28,975 bases of DNA from Fidelibacterota bacterium. Lineage in GTDB: Bacteria; Fidelibacterota; UBA2242. The notes beneath the pieces were generated by a model. The model was not told the DNA's origin. It ran no database searches and saw nothing but the letters and a program-made list of their open reading frames with translations. Location: assembly GCA_003645845.1 (NCBI GenBank), contig QNCV01000001.1:1-28975 (forward strand). The letters run 5' to 3'. The position numbers were made by a program, and so were the translations under genes. The stretch's first letter is position 1, and every line of letters starts with the position of its first letter. This document shows positions 1-7,953 of this stretch, in pieces.

Positions 1-960
1 CTGGATATCCTGTTGCCACCCCGCAAATCGGTCCGTGATTCGGAAACCTCCTTGGCAACAAAGGATGAACAGCTGTCTAATACCCGTGAAAAATTCCGGG
101 AAATGTTAAATAACGGTTCCATGGAAGACCGGGTTATTGAAATTACGGTTCAAAAGGGTGGGACGCCAATGATGCAAGTCTTTGGGCCTGCAGGTATGGA
201 AGAGATGGGCCTGAACCTGACCGAGATGCTGGGCAACGCATTTCCCAAGAAGAGGAAAATTCAAAAAGTCACCGTGGCCGAAGCACGGAAAATTTTTACC
301 CGGGAAGAGGCCGAGAAACTGGTGGATAACGACCGGGTGATCCAGGAGGCGATCCGACGGGTTGAGGAATCGGGGATTGTTTTTCTGGATGAGATTGATA
401 AAATAGCCTCGTCCCACGGTGATACCGGTCGTGGTCCCGATGTTTCCCGGGAGGGGGTTCAGCGGGATATTTTGCCAATTGTGGAGGGCTCCAATGTCCA
501 GACCAAATTCGGCGTGGTGAAAACGGATCATATTTTGTTTATTGCCGCCGGTGCGTTTCACATGACCAAACCGTCCGACCTGATTCCGGAACTACAGGGC
601 CGCTTCCCGATTCGGGTGGAGATGGACAGCCTGGGACGGGATGAATTCATTCAAATTTTGCAAAATCCACGGAATGCTTTGCTGAAACAGTATCAGGCGC
701 TGCTGGAAACGGAAAATGTCGAACTGATTGTGGAAGATGATGCCATTGAAAAGATTGCCGAACTGGCCGCCGAGGTCAATGATAAAATGGAAAACATCGG
801 CGCACGCCGTCTGCACACGATCATGACGACTTTGCTGGAGGATATGTTGTTTCAAATTCCCGATAAAAAGATTACAAAGGTTGTCATTACACGGAAAGAT
901 GTTGAAAAACGCCTCACGGAACTGATTAAAGATCGTGATTTGAGTCGTTATATATTGTAA
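1..960 (+). CDS. hslU: HslU, ATPase subunit of the HslUV protease (5' end missing)
   Basis: AAA+ unfoldase that feeds substrates to the HslV peptidase in the cytoplasm. The reading frame is open from base 1, so the N-terminal part with Walker A lies outside the window. Visible are the HslU-specific intermediate domain, Walker B (GIVFLDEIDKIA), the sensor-1/pore region, the ELQGRFPIR segment that carries the arginine finger, and the family's C-terminal tail ending SRYIL, which inserts into HslV. The stop is TAA, 12 bases before argF, so the two genes are probably cotranscribed. hslV is expected just upstream but cannot be seen. Identity is clear; only the start is missing. Confidence 0.97.
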   Translation: MDILLPPRKSVRDSETSLATKDEQLSNTREKFREMLNNGSMEDRVIEITVQKGGTPMMQVFGPAGMEEMGLNLTEMLGNAFPKKRKIQKVTVAEARKIFTREEAEKLVDNDRVIQEAIRRVEESGIVFLDEIDKIASSHGDTGRGPDVSREGVQRDILPIVEGSNVQTKFGVVKTDHILFIAAGAFHMTKPSDLIPELQGRFPIRVEMDSLGRDEFIQILQNPRNALLKQYQALLETENVELIVEDDAIEKIAELAAEVNDKMENIGARRLHTIMTTLLEDMLFQIPDKKITKVVITRKDVEKRLTELIKDRDLSRYIL

Positions 961-967
961 AAGGAGG
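961..967 (+). promoter_or_regulatory. Shine-Dalgarno site of argF
   Basis: AAGGAGG lies five bases before a GTG codon at 973. This near-perfect ribosome binding site supports the GTG start of argF and shows that the organism uses Shine-Dalgarno initiation. Confidence 0.8.
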
Positions 968-972
968 AATAC

Positions 973-1887
973 GTGAAACGAGATTTTGTCCATATTACCG
1001 ATTTTTCGGCTGATGAAATCCGGGAAGTGTTCGAATTAACTGCGAAGATGAAAACCTTAGTCAAAGAGGGCAAAGAATATACTCCCCTTAAAGGGAAAAA
1101 TCTGGCAATGATTTTTGCCAAACCATCGGCACGGACCCGGGTTTCCTTTGAAACCGGTATGTCCCAACTGGGCGGGCATGCTATTTACCTCAGTCCCAAT
1201 GATATCGGTATCGGGAAACGTGAAGCGGTCAAAGATATCGCCCGGGTGATTTCCCGCTATGATGATATTATCATGGCCCGCCTTTTCGATCATGCGCACA
1301 TGCTGGAATTGGCTGAGTATTCCACGGTTCCGGTGATTAACGGACTTACCGATCTGAATCATCCCTGCCAGATCATGGCGGATATTTTTACGGTCCTGGA
1401 ACACCGTAAACATTTGAATGATTTGAAAATTGCCTTTATCGGCGACGGCAACAATGTGGCCAATTCCTGGATTAATCTGGCGGCGCGGCTGCCGATGCAT
1501 TTCGTGCTGGCGTCTCCAAGCGGTTATGATCCCGATGAAGATATACTTAAAAATGCCCGGAATGTTGGTATCAGCCGGATCGATATCCTTCGTGATCCTG
1601 TTGAGGCTGTTCAGGACGCCGATGTCATCTATACCGACGTCTGGGCCAGCATGGGGCAGGAAGCCGAAGCCGCTCAGCGCCGGAAGGACTTTATGCCCTA
1701 TCAGGTAAACAGAGAATTGATGAGCCATGCCAAAGAGGATGTGCTGGTCATGCACTGTCTGCCGGCCCACCGGGGCGATGAGATCACCGATGATGTGATT
1801 GACGGGCCCAATTCGATTGTCTTTGATGAGGCCGAGAATCGCATGCATGTTCAGAAGGCAATAATGGTCAAATTGCTGCAAGCTTAA
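973..1887 (+). CDS. argF: Ornithine carbamoyltransferase
   Basis: Transfers the carbamoyl group of carbamoyl phosphate to ornithine, giving citrulline in arginine synthesis; a cytosolic trimer in this family. The 304 residues are a normal length. The carbamoyl-phosphate loop reads SARTR at 52-56 (STRTR in many homologues), HPCQ is at 130-133, the ornithine-side motif DVWASMGQE at 222-230 and HCLPAHRG at 261-268. These separate it from aspartate carbamoyltransferase. Start is GTG with a strong ribosome binding site. It follows hslU by 12 bases; no other arginine gene is visible, so it is not part of an arg cluster here. A catabolic (arginine deiminase pathway) role cannot be excluded. Confidence 0.95.
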   Translation: MKRDFVHITDFSADEIREVFELTAKMKTLVKEGKEYTPLKGKNLAMIFAKPSARTRVSFETGMSQLGGHAIYLSPNDIGIGKREAVKDIARVISRYDDIIMARLFDHAHMLELAEYSTVPVINGLTDLNHPCQIMADIFTVLEHRKHLNDLKIAFIGDGNNVANSWINLAARLPMHFVLASPSGYDPDEDILKNARNVGISRIDILRDPVEAVQDADVIYTDVWASMGQEAEAAQRRKDFMPYQVNRELMSHAKEDVLVMHCLPAHRGDEITDDVIDGPNSIVFDEAENRMHVQKAIMVKLLQA

Positions 1888-1905
1888 TCCCTTTTCAAAA
1901 AAATA

Positions 1906-1934
1906 TTGGTGTCTTTACTTTTTTCGATTATATT
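1906..1934 (+). promoter_or_regulatory. Candidate sigma70-type promoter for the PAS sensor gene
   Basis: TTGGTG at 1906-1911 and TATATT at 1929-1934 are separated by 17 bases, in the 77-base gap between argF and the PAS gene. The -10 is good and the -35 moderate. Predicted by eye only. Confidence 0.4.
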
Positions 1935-1964
1935 ATCCGAATAGGAAATATAGGTTCAACACCA

Positions 1965-4124
1965 ATGAAAACAGAGACTTTTCCAGGTATTAATAAGGGA
2001 ACCGGAATGAGTTCCGGGAAGTTATTTGAAAATCTCCCCGGAATGGTTTACCTGTGCAAGAATGATCCCGATTGGACCATGTTGATGATCAGTCAGAATT
2101 GTTCCGATGTGACCGGCTATTCGTCGGAAGATCTGATCGGAAATCGGCGCATCAGTTACGCACAGCTGATTCTTCAGGATGACCGGGATATGGTTTATGC
2201 TGAAATTCAGAAAGCCCTTCAGGATAAAACCTCATATATCATCGAATACCGAATTAAAACGGCAGCAGGAAAGATCAAATGGGTCTGGGAGCAGGGGATC
2301 GGGGTATATTCCCGCCGGGGAGAGTTGAAATATCTGGAAGGCTATATTACCGAGCTGTCGGAAGCCCAGATCATGGGAAAAGAAGAAAAGTACCGTCTCC
2401 TGGTTGAAAATATTCAGGATGGGATAGTTATCAGCCAGTTTGATAAATTTATATTTATTAATGAACGGTTTGCCCGGATGCTGGGATATACGGTTAAAGA
2501 ATTGCTCATGCGGGACTATAGAGATGTCTATACCGAAAAAGGACTGCAAATTCTGAGCGAACGACACGGTCGACGGCAGCGGGGCGAAGTCGTGCCCTCG
2601 AAGTATGAGACGGTCTTTAAGCGTAAAGACGGTTCTGAAATCGACGTCGAGGCCAATGTAACAATCATTGATTATAAAGGCAACCCCGCTACATTTGCGG
2701 TTATCCGCGATATCCGGGAACGAAAGAGAGCCGAACAGGAAATTCGGAAGCAGCGGCAGTATTTTGAAGCAGTCTTTGACAGTAGTCCTGCAGCAATTGT
2801 ATCACTCGATATGGACGAAAGGATCGTCAGAGCCAACGCTCAGTTTGAAAAGTTGTTTGGTTATACTCTGGATGAAATCAGAGGACACAACATCGATGAT
2901 CTGATTGCGCCCAAAGAGTTACAGCAGGAAGCGCGACAGATTACCCGGAAGATACGGCAGGGCGGCATGGCGGGCACCGAGTCAAAGCGGTTGCGAAAAG
3001 ACGGTACCCCGGTGGATGTCTCCATCAGCGGCGCTCCTATCAAAGTCGACGGGAAACAGATCGGTATTATCGCAATATATGTCGATATTTCCGAAATTAA
3101 AAAAGCCCATGAAGAGATTAACCGGCAGAAACAGTATTTTGAAGCCCTGGTCAACAGTGCCTCAGACGCTATTGTTTCGCTTGATCTCAATAACAAGGTG
3201 GTCAGTGTCAACCGCTGTTTTGAGAAGATGTTTGGCTATTCGCTCGAAGAGATCAAAGGTAAAAATATTGACCATTACATTATACCGGATGAAGATATAG
3301 ATAGCGCCATTAATATTACGGCGTCGGTGCAGAAGGGCAGCGAAACTCATTTTGAGCGTAAGCGCAAACGCAAAGATGGCAGCCCGATAGATGTGGAGAT
3401 CAGCGGTGCACCGATAGTCGTGAACGGAGAACATATCGGAGCTTTGGCGATTTACAGAGATATTACCGAACGGAAACGATTTGAAAACGCTTTGACGGTT
3501 GAACGCAATCTGATGCGGACCCTGATCGATAACCTACCCGATTCAATTTATGTTAAGGATACTGAGAGTCGGAAAACTCTTTCTAACCGGGCGAATTACA
3601 GTGATATGGGCGCCAAATCGGAGTCGGAGGTGCTTGGCAAAACCGATTTCGATTTTTATCCGCCGGACCTGGCGGCGTCCTTCGTTGCGGATGACAAGAA
3701 AGTCATTCAGACCGGTCAACCGGTAATTAACCGGGAGGAAGAAACCACCCGCTCCGACGGCAGCATCGGCTGGCAACTGACTTCGAAAATTCCGCTGCGA
3801 GACAGCAACGGAAACATAACCGGGCTTGTTGGAATCGGGCATGATATTACCGAGCGAAAGAAAGCAGAAGAAGAGCGGGAGAAAATCATTTCCGAACTGC
3901 GGGAGGCTCTGGCGAAGGTGAATACCCTGAGCGGCCTGATTCCGATTTGTGCCAATTGCAAGAAAATCAGGGACGATAAAGGATACTGGAGTGATGTAGA
4001 ACTCTACATATCCAAACATTCCACAGCAGAGTTCAGCCACGGACTCTGTAACGATTGCATGAAAAAATTATATCCCGAGCAGTACAAACGTATGGTGAAG
4101 CAGGGCAAGATTAAAGATCACTGA
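1965..4124 (+). CDS. Multi-PAS sensor protein with C-terminal four-cysteine module
   Basis: A 719-residue protein with no signal peptide or membrane segment, so probably cytoplasmic. Five PAS domains can be seen at about residues 20-132, 140-260, 264-385, 389-510 and 515-640; most end in the typical D-I-x-E-R-K linker. PAS3 and PAS4 are near copies. There is no histidine kinase, GGDEF, EAL or DNA-binding domain. After a short helix comes a module with C662-x2-C665 and C695-x2-C698 plus H692, within the pattern ICANCKKIRDDKGYW and SHGLCNDC; it resembles tails seen on other PAS proteins and may bind zinc. Signal output is unknown. ATG at 2007 (residue 15), preceded by an AAGGGA-like site, is an alternative start. 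The stop overlaps the convergent LspA-like gene by 7 bases. Confidence 0.85.
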   Translation: MKTETFPGINKGTGMSSGKLFENLPGMVYLCKNDPDWTMLMISQNCSDVTGYSSEDLIGNRRISYAQLILQDDRDMVYAEIQKALQDKTSYIIEYRIKTAAGKIKWVWEQGIGVYSRRGELKYLEGYITELSEAQIMGKEEKYRLLVENIQDGIVISQFDKFIFINERFARMLGYTVKELLMRDYRDVYTEKGLQILSERHGRRQRGEVVPSKYETVFKRKDGSEIDVEANVTIIDYKGNPATFAVIRDIRERKRAEQEIRKQRQYFEAVFDSSPAAIVSLDMDERIVRANAQFEKLFGYTLDEIRGHNIDDLIAPKELQQEARQITRKIRQGGMAGTESKRLRKDGTPVDVSISGAPIKVDGKQIGIIAIYVDISEIKKAHEEINRQKQYFEALVNSASDAIVSLDLNNKVVSVNRCFEKMFGYSLEEIKGKNIDHYIIPDEDIDSAINITASVQKGSETHFERKRKRKDGSPIDVEISGAPIVVNGEHIGALAIYRDITERKRFENALTVERNLMRTLIDNLPDSIYVKDTESRKTLSNRANYSDMGAKSESEVLGKTDFDFYPPDLAASFVADDKKVIQTGQPVINREEETTRSDGSIGWQLTSKIPLRDSNGNITGLVGIGHDITERKKAEEEREKIISELREALAKVNTLSGLIPICANCKKIRDDKGYWSDVELYISKHSTAEFSHGLCNDCMKKLYPEQYKRMVKQGKIKDH
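2757..3480 (+). repeat. Tandem duplication of a PAS domain (PAS3 and PAS4)
   Basis: The segments from 2757 and from 3132 start with the same bases (cagtattttgaagc), exactly 375 bases (125 codons) apart. The proteins match through IVSLD, FEK-FGY, EI-G-NID, RKDG-P-DV and ISGAPI. This is an in-frame intragenic duplication that has diverged at the DNA level. Confidence 0.75.
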
Positions 4125-4666
4125 TCCTTCATCTCCTTTATATCCTCACCTGAACTTGACATTCGTTTCCGCTTGACGGATTCGATGACGGAGCGGATAA
4201 TAATGACCGGCAGGGCGATATAGAGAATGGCATTAATATACTGATCGCATAGATTACTGGGCCAGGGGAAGGGTTTAAAGATGAAAAAGTCGGTGGCATA
4301 TCCGATAAAAAGGATTTCCAGTATATTGCCGGTGGCGCCGATTGTCAGACTAAGGATTGCCGCATAGATAAAGCGATTGGCTCGGTCCAGATCTTCTTTG
4401 ATTAGTGAATGGATTAAAGAAACAAGCAGAATGGTAACAAATACCAGACCGGCCAACGCCCAGAGAAAATGGTTGTTAATATTGCCGAAAATAAAATGAT
4501 AACCGGTATTGTGGGTCCGGTAAAGATTCAGAAAGGGAAAGACCGTTTCCCGGACCTTTTCAAAGGGCAGATGGCGGTTGACTGTGGATTTGCTGAGAAT
4601 ATCTACTAAAAGCAAGAAAACTCCGATGATCACGGAAGTCAGAACTGTTTTGAATTTGGGCTTCAT
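4118..4666 (-). CDS. Signal peptidase II-like membrane protein with altered catalytic site
   Basis: A 182-residue protein with about four membrane segments and the layout of lipoprotein signal peptidase LspA: a D22-x3-K motif near the first helix, an NTG loop at 53-55, GATGN with N114, then N138-x2-D141. In characterised LspA the two catalytic aspartates lie in GNxxDR and NxAD. Here the first reads G-N-I-L-E, so the aspartate is glutamate (E117, codon GAA) and the following arginine is isoleucine; the second aspartate is kept (NLCD). It may be a divergent enzyme or a non-peptidase relative; a standard lspA is probably elsewhere. It is the last gene of a five-gene minus-strand run, 20 bases after the lipoprotein gene. 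Confidence 0.7.
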   Translation of the reverse strand: MKPKFKTVLTSVIIGVFLLLVDILSKSTVNRHLPFEKVRETVFPFLNLYRTHNTGYHFIFGNINNHFLWALAGLVFVTILLVSLIHSLIKEDLDRANRFIYAAILSLTIGATGNILEILFIGYATDFFIFKPFPWPSNLCDQYINAILYIALPVIIIRSVIESVKRKRMSSSGEDIKEMKDQ

Positions 4667-4686
4667 GGTTTATCCTGGGTATAAGG

Positions 4687-5679
4687 TTAGCGATGGGAAC
4701 GGCGGTACTGGCTTAGAAAGCGGACCGGGTTTTCGTGGCTGCCCCGGATTTTCCGGAACATTTCGGTATAGATTTGATTGATTTCGGGAGATTTCTTTTC
4801 AGCTTCGGGATTCAGGATTAATCCGCGGAGAATACGGGCCCAGCCGGCGTTGAGTTCACCGCATTGAGCCTGGGCGGCGCCGAGAATAATATTACCGTTT
4901 TGGTTATCCGGATTACCGTATTTAGAGGCCTGAGAGATCAGGTTCAGAGCATAGGAATAGCGCTGTTGGCGGTAAGCGTTCCAGGCCAGGGCGGTGTAAA
5001 GGGTGTAATACGTCTGATTGCGGGCCGAATCCGAGATTGCCAAATATCGATTTTGGCGGATTCCGTGGATCAGGAAGCGGTTGGAAAGAGGTATCAGGCG
5101 TTGATCATGAAGGGACAGTATCTGATCCGAAAACTGTTTTAAGGTATCCACTTGATGATAGTCCGGTCGGATAATGACGTCCGCGTAATTTTCCAGGCTC
5201 CGATTGCGCAGACTGTCGGATTGAAAGCATGTGCTTAGATATGGAAAAACCACCAGGGCAATTCCCAGCGGATCGGGGTAAATTTCCTGATATATTTTTT
5301 TTTGATGATTCAATTGACGAATCCCGGCCGAATCGGTTGCCAGTATGTTGATCAGGAGGCTGTCCAGATAATTGCGGATTTCGGGGGAATGAACCATCAG
5401 GCGCTGTTTGAGAGTGAAAAAACACTTTTCATCGCTCTGCCCGTACTTGTTCCAGAGGGCCAGGGCGGACTCTATAGCTGGTTGCAGGCTGTCGCTTTCG
5501 GGATATTGCCGAAGGAAATCCAGTGTGGCCTGTAGCCGGCTTGAATCGGAATCGATGGTGGACAGGGCCTGAAATTGTTCGTGCTCGTGCCGGTGAGAAC
5601 AGGTCGTCAGACCGGTTACGATCACCAGGATCAGAAGAAAGGAAATTTGTTTTAAAACAGGCGGGTATTGACTATTCAC
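4687..5679 (-). CDS. Putative lipoprotein, helical repeat type, function unknown
   Basis: About 330 residues. The frame is open to 5883, but that upstream part overlaps the UPF0316 gene and does not look like protein. I chose GTG at 5679, which gives a signal peptide with a hydrophobic core (ISFLLILVIVTGL) and a cysteine in LTTC, an imperfect lipobox; it starts 13 bases after the previous stop. No strong ribosome binding site is visible. The mature part is mainly helical, and its second half (LAWNAYRQQRYSYALNLI) looks TPR-like. No enzymatic motif was recognised. Its place between UPF0316 and the LspA-like protein suggests an envelope role. Confidence 0.65.
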   Translation of the reverse strand: MNSQYPPVLKQISFLLILVIVTGLTTCSHRHEHEQFQALSTIDSDSSRLQATLDFLRQYPESDSLQPAIESALALWNKYGQSDEKCFFTLKQRLMVHSPEIRNYLDSLLINILATDSAGIRQLNHQKKIYQEIYPDPLGIALVVFPYLSTCFQSDSLRNRSLENYADVIIRPDYHQVDTLKQFSDQILSLHDQRLIPLSNRFLIHGIRQNRYLAISDSARNQTYYTLYTALAWNAYRQQRYSYALNLISQASKYGNPDNQNGNIILGAAQAQCGELNAGWARILRGLILNPEAEKKSPEINQIYTEMFRKIRGSHENPVRFLSQYRRSHR

Positions 5680-5692
5680 AAATATCGATCGG

Positions 5693-6274
5693 TTATTTTT
5701 TCTTGATAATCCTGCGCCAGCCGAAGCCCGGAGAGCGTATCGGCATAAAGCCGGCGTCCACTGCCCGGACATCCTGCAGAGAAATGAAAATGTTAGGATC
5801 GATCTCCCGGGCGAGAGCGATTGCCTCTTTGACTTTACTGCGGGGTACCACGCATAAGATGATATTGACTGCACCTTTGGCACCGTTGGCTTTGATTACG
5901 GTAGCGCCGTACCCGGCATCCCGCAGCGCCATGGGTAAAATATCAATGGTATTCCGGGTGATGATGCGGATAATTTGCTGGCCCAGAGCGATTTTTTCTT
6001 CGATGGTGATGCCGATGTAATTACCGCAGGCAAAACCCAGACCGTAGGCCAGGAAACAGGCGACATTGGACAGATGTTGAAACACCTGTGAAATGGCCAA
6101 CAGCCAGATTGAAATCTCAATAAATCCGAGAAGGGCGGCAATCCCGCGTCTTCCTCTGGATATTAAGATAATCCGGAATGTGCCGATGGATACATCGGTA
6201 ACGCGAGCCAGGAAAATTAAAAGCGGGATTGCTATCCAGCTAAGGATCCAGGGATTATCGGTTAAAAACGGCAT
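5693..6274 (-). CDS. UPF0316 (DUF5698-DUF2179) membrane protein
   Basis: A 193-residue protein with three N-terminal membrane segments (about 10-30, 43-65 and 68-90) containing the family signature TDVSIGTFRII, then a soluble DUF2179 domain. It belongs to the UPF0316 family, which includes Bacillus YebE. The molecular role is not established; DUF2179 resembles small ligand-binding domains and the protein probably sits in the inner membrane with its C-terminal domain in the cytoplasm. It follows the desulfhydrase-like gene by 18 bases and precedes the lipoprotein gene by 13, so all are probably on one transcript. Confidence 0.85.
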   Translation of the reverse strand: MPFLTDNPWILSWIAIPLLIFLARVTDVSIGTFRIILISRGRRGIAALLGFIEISIWLLAISQVFQHLSNVACFLAYGLGFACGNYIGITIEEKIALGQQIIRIITRNTIDILPMALRDAGYGATVIKANGAKGAVNIILCVVPRSKVKEAIALAREIDPNIFISLQDVRAVDAGFMPIRSPGFGWRRIIKKK

Positions 6275-6292
6275 CCGGGTATGATCCTGATT

Positions 6293-7267
6293 CTATTCAA
6301 AGAGTTCGATGTTACCGCCGGTGTGCAAAAAGACCACATTTTCATCGGGAGCAATTTTCCCCGATCGACAATAATCGATCAGACCGCTGGCTGCTTTTCC
6401 GGAGTAGACATGGTCCAGCAGAATCCCTTCATTCCTGGCAAATAGTTCAATGGCTTCTTCGGCGGCGTCGGTACGCTTTCCGTATCCTTTGCCAATATAG
6501 CGGTCATCTACGGTTACCAGGTCTCTGGAAATCTGAACATTGAGAAAGTTTCCGACGGACAGGGACAGATCATAGACATTTTTTTCCAGTTCTGGCTGCG
6601 GGACATCGACGCTGATACCAATTATTTTCCCGGACCAGCCGCTAATGGCCTGTCCGGCCACAAGTCCCGCCTGAGTTCCTGCTGATGACGAGGCGTGAAA
6701 TACTTTATCAACTCTGAGATTCAGGCGTTCGAAATCGTCCATCAGTTCTCCCCAGCCGGCTATATAGCCCAGAGCTCCGATGGTTGTGGAACCGCCGGGT
6801 GGCAGGAAATAGACCTTTTTACCATTATATTCGAGATTCTTACGGACCTCCAGGGCTTTTTCCATGCGTTCTTCCGGATCTGTGGTTTCGATATGATGAA
6901 CAGTGGCGCCGAAAAGGTGGTCCAGCAGCAGATTACCGGTGGGATTCTCAGGCTCTGAACCGTTCAGAATCAGGTGAACCGACAGACCGAATTTGGCGCC
7001 GACGGCGCTTAGAATCCGGCAGAAGTTGGATTGATTGGCGCCGATGCCGATAATCGTATCACAACCCTGAGCGATGGCATGCGGGACAAGGAAATCAAAT
7101 TTACGGGTTTTGTTTCCGCCAAAGGCAAAACCGGTCAGATCGTCCCGTTTGATATAAATATTCCGTTCCAGTAGTTCCGAGAGGGTTTCCAGTTTGTAAA
7201 ATGGGGTCGGCAGAACCGAAATGCTTTCACGGTCAAGGTGGGCCAGAACTTCATCTATTGCTTGCAT
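6293..7267 (-). CDS. D-cysteine desulfhydrase / ACC deaminase family PLP enzyme
   Basis: A 324-residue cytosolic PLP enzyme of fold type II. GGNKTRK holds the PLP lysine (K53), ANQSN gives the catalytic serine (S80), and a phosphate loop SSSAGTQAG follows. Members either break D-cysteine into pyruvate, sulfide and ammonia or deaminate 1-aminocyclopropane-1-carboxylate. The C-terminal HTGG is more typical of the desulfhydrase branch, so that is my preferred call, but substrate cannot be fixed by eye. A strong ribosome binding site (GAGGAG on the minus strand, about 7273-7278) supports the ATG at 7267. Second gene of the minus-strand run. Confidence 0.85.
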   Translation of the reverse strand: MQAIDEVLAHLDRESISVLPTPFYKLETLSELLERNIYIKRDDLTGFAFGGNKTRKFDFLVPHAIAQGCDTIIGIGANQSNFCRILSAVGAKFGLSVHLILNGSEPENPTGNLLLDHLFGATVHHIETTDPEERMEKALEVRKNLEYNGKKVYFLPPGGSTTIGALGYIAGWGELMDDFERLNLRVDKVFHASSSAGTQAGLVAGQAISGWSGKIIGISVDVPQPELEKNVYDLSLSVGNFLNVQISRDLVTVDDRYIGKGYGKRTDAAEEAIELFARNEGILLDHVYSGKAASGLIDYCRSGKIAPDENVVFLHTGGNIELFE

Positions 7268-7294
7268 ATTAGCTCCTCAAATTAACCCTTGAAA

Positions 7295-7822
7295 TTACGA
7301 TGTTGTAACCTTTTTTAAAAGCATATCCGAATAGGATACCTTAATCAAATGCTCTTTTTTGATTTGCAGGCGATCCATCAGGCGTTGGCACTGACTCCGG
7401 AGCTCACGGTCACTGTGCCGTGGATTAGATGCGATCGCTTCTATTTCGATGAAAGTGCCGAGATTTTTTACGGTGTCGAGATGAATTTTGACATTATCCA
7501 GAAAATATATTTCCCGCTGTTTTTCGACAATGACCAGAGTATCCAGCGCGGCTGACAGAAGCCTTTCCAGCGTTTCCGGATCGGCACAGGGGTAGAGTAT
7601 AACTTCGGATAATTTGGGACCTGCCTGATTCCGGCGGTGGTAGTGGATCAGTTTTTTTTCAATCTGTCCCCGCCGTAACTTCAGACGTCCCCGGGAAACC
7701 TTGAAGTAGTGATCAATCTGATAATCGGTTCCGACAAATCGGGGTTGCAGTGCCCGGAGGATTCTTCGAGCTCCGTCAAGATCGGGACAGCGGGCTTTTA
7801 TTTCTCTGATTTTTACCGACAT
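7295..7822 (-). CDS. CYTH domain protein (CyaB / thiamine-triphosphatase superfamily)
   Basis: A 175-residue soluble protein of the CYTH superfamily, which binds triphosphates in a beta tunnel with metal ions. The N-terminal signature reads IREIKAR, a variant of ExExK. Later come KLRRG, the alternating charged strands around DNVKIHLDTV and the acidic pair in FIEIEA. Layout and length fit the CyaB-like branch, some members of which are class IV adenylate cyclases; others hydrolyse triphosphates. The activity cannot be decided here. It is the first gene of the minus-strand run; the next gene starts 27 bases after its stop. Confidence 0.8.
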   Translation of the reverse strand: MSVKIREIKARCPDLDGARRILRALQPRFVGTDYQIDHYFKVSRGRLKLRRGQIEKKLIHYHRRNQAGPKLSEVILYPCADPETLERLLSAALDTLVIVEKQREIYFLDNVKIHLDTVKNLGTFIEIEAIASNPRHSDRELRSQCQRLMDRLQIKKEHLIKVSYSDMLLKKVTTS

Positions 7823-7953
7823 CGTGATGATAATCTAATAAAAATTATGATACTGCCCACTAACTTTTCCGAGCCTGAAGGGTTTCTCCGGAGTCCGGAA
7901 CGTTCTGTTAAATTATCTTGAATTATCAACTGAAAATAGGCATATTGTAACCT
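7823..7953. other. Divergent intergenic region
   Basis: The 131 bases between the minus-strand CYTH operon and the plus-strand TPR gene must hold promoters for both. A TTGAAT / N17 / CATATT arrangement ending at 7946 is possible for the plus strand, but it would leave almost no leader before the ATG at 7954, so I do not call it. No hairpin with a T-run was seen. Confidence 0.5.

Noticed and set aside
106..561. Antisense frames of 100 to 300 codons opposite hslU, argF, ispG and other genes
   Set aside because: They lie fully within well-supported genes on the other strand, lack ribosome binding sites and show no recognisable domains.
5680..5883. Longer N-terminus of the lipoprotein gene, up to 5883
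   Set aside because: This part overlaps the UPF0316 coding region, is of odd composition, and would bury the signal peptide inside the protein.
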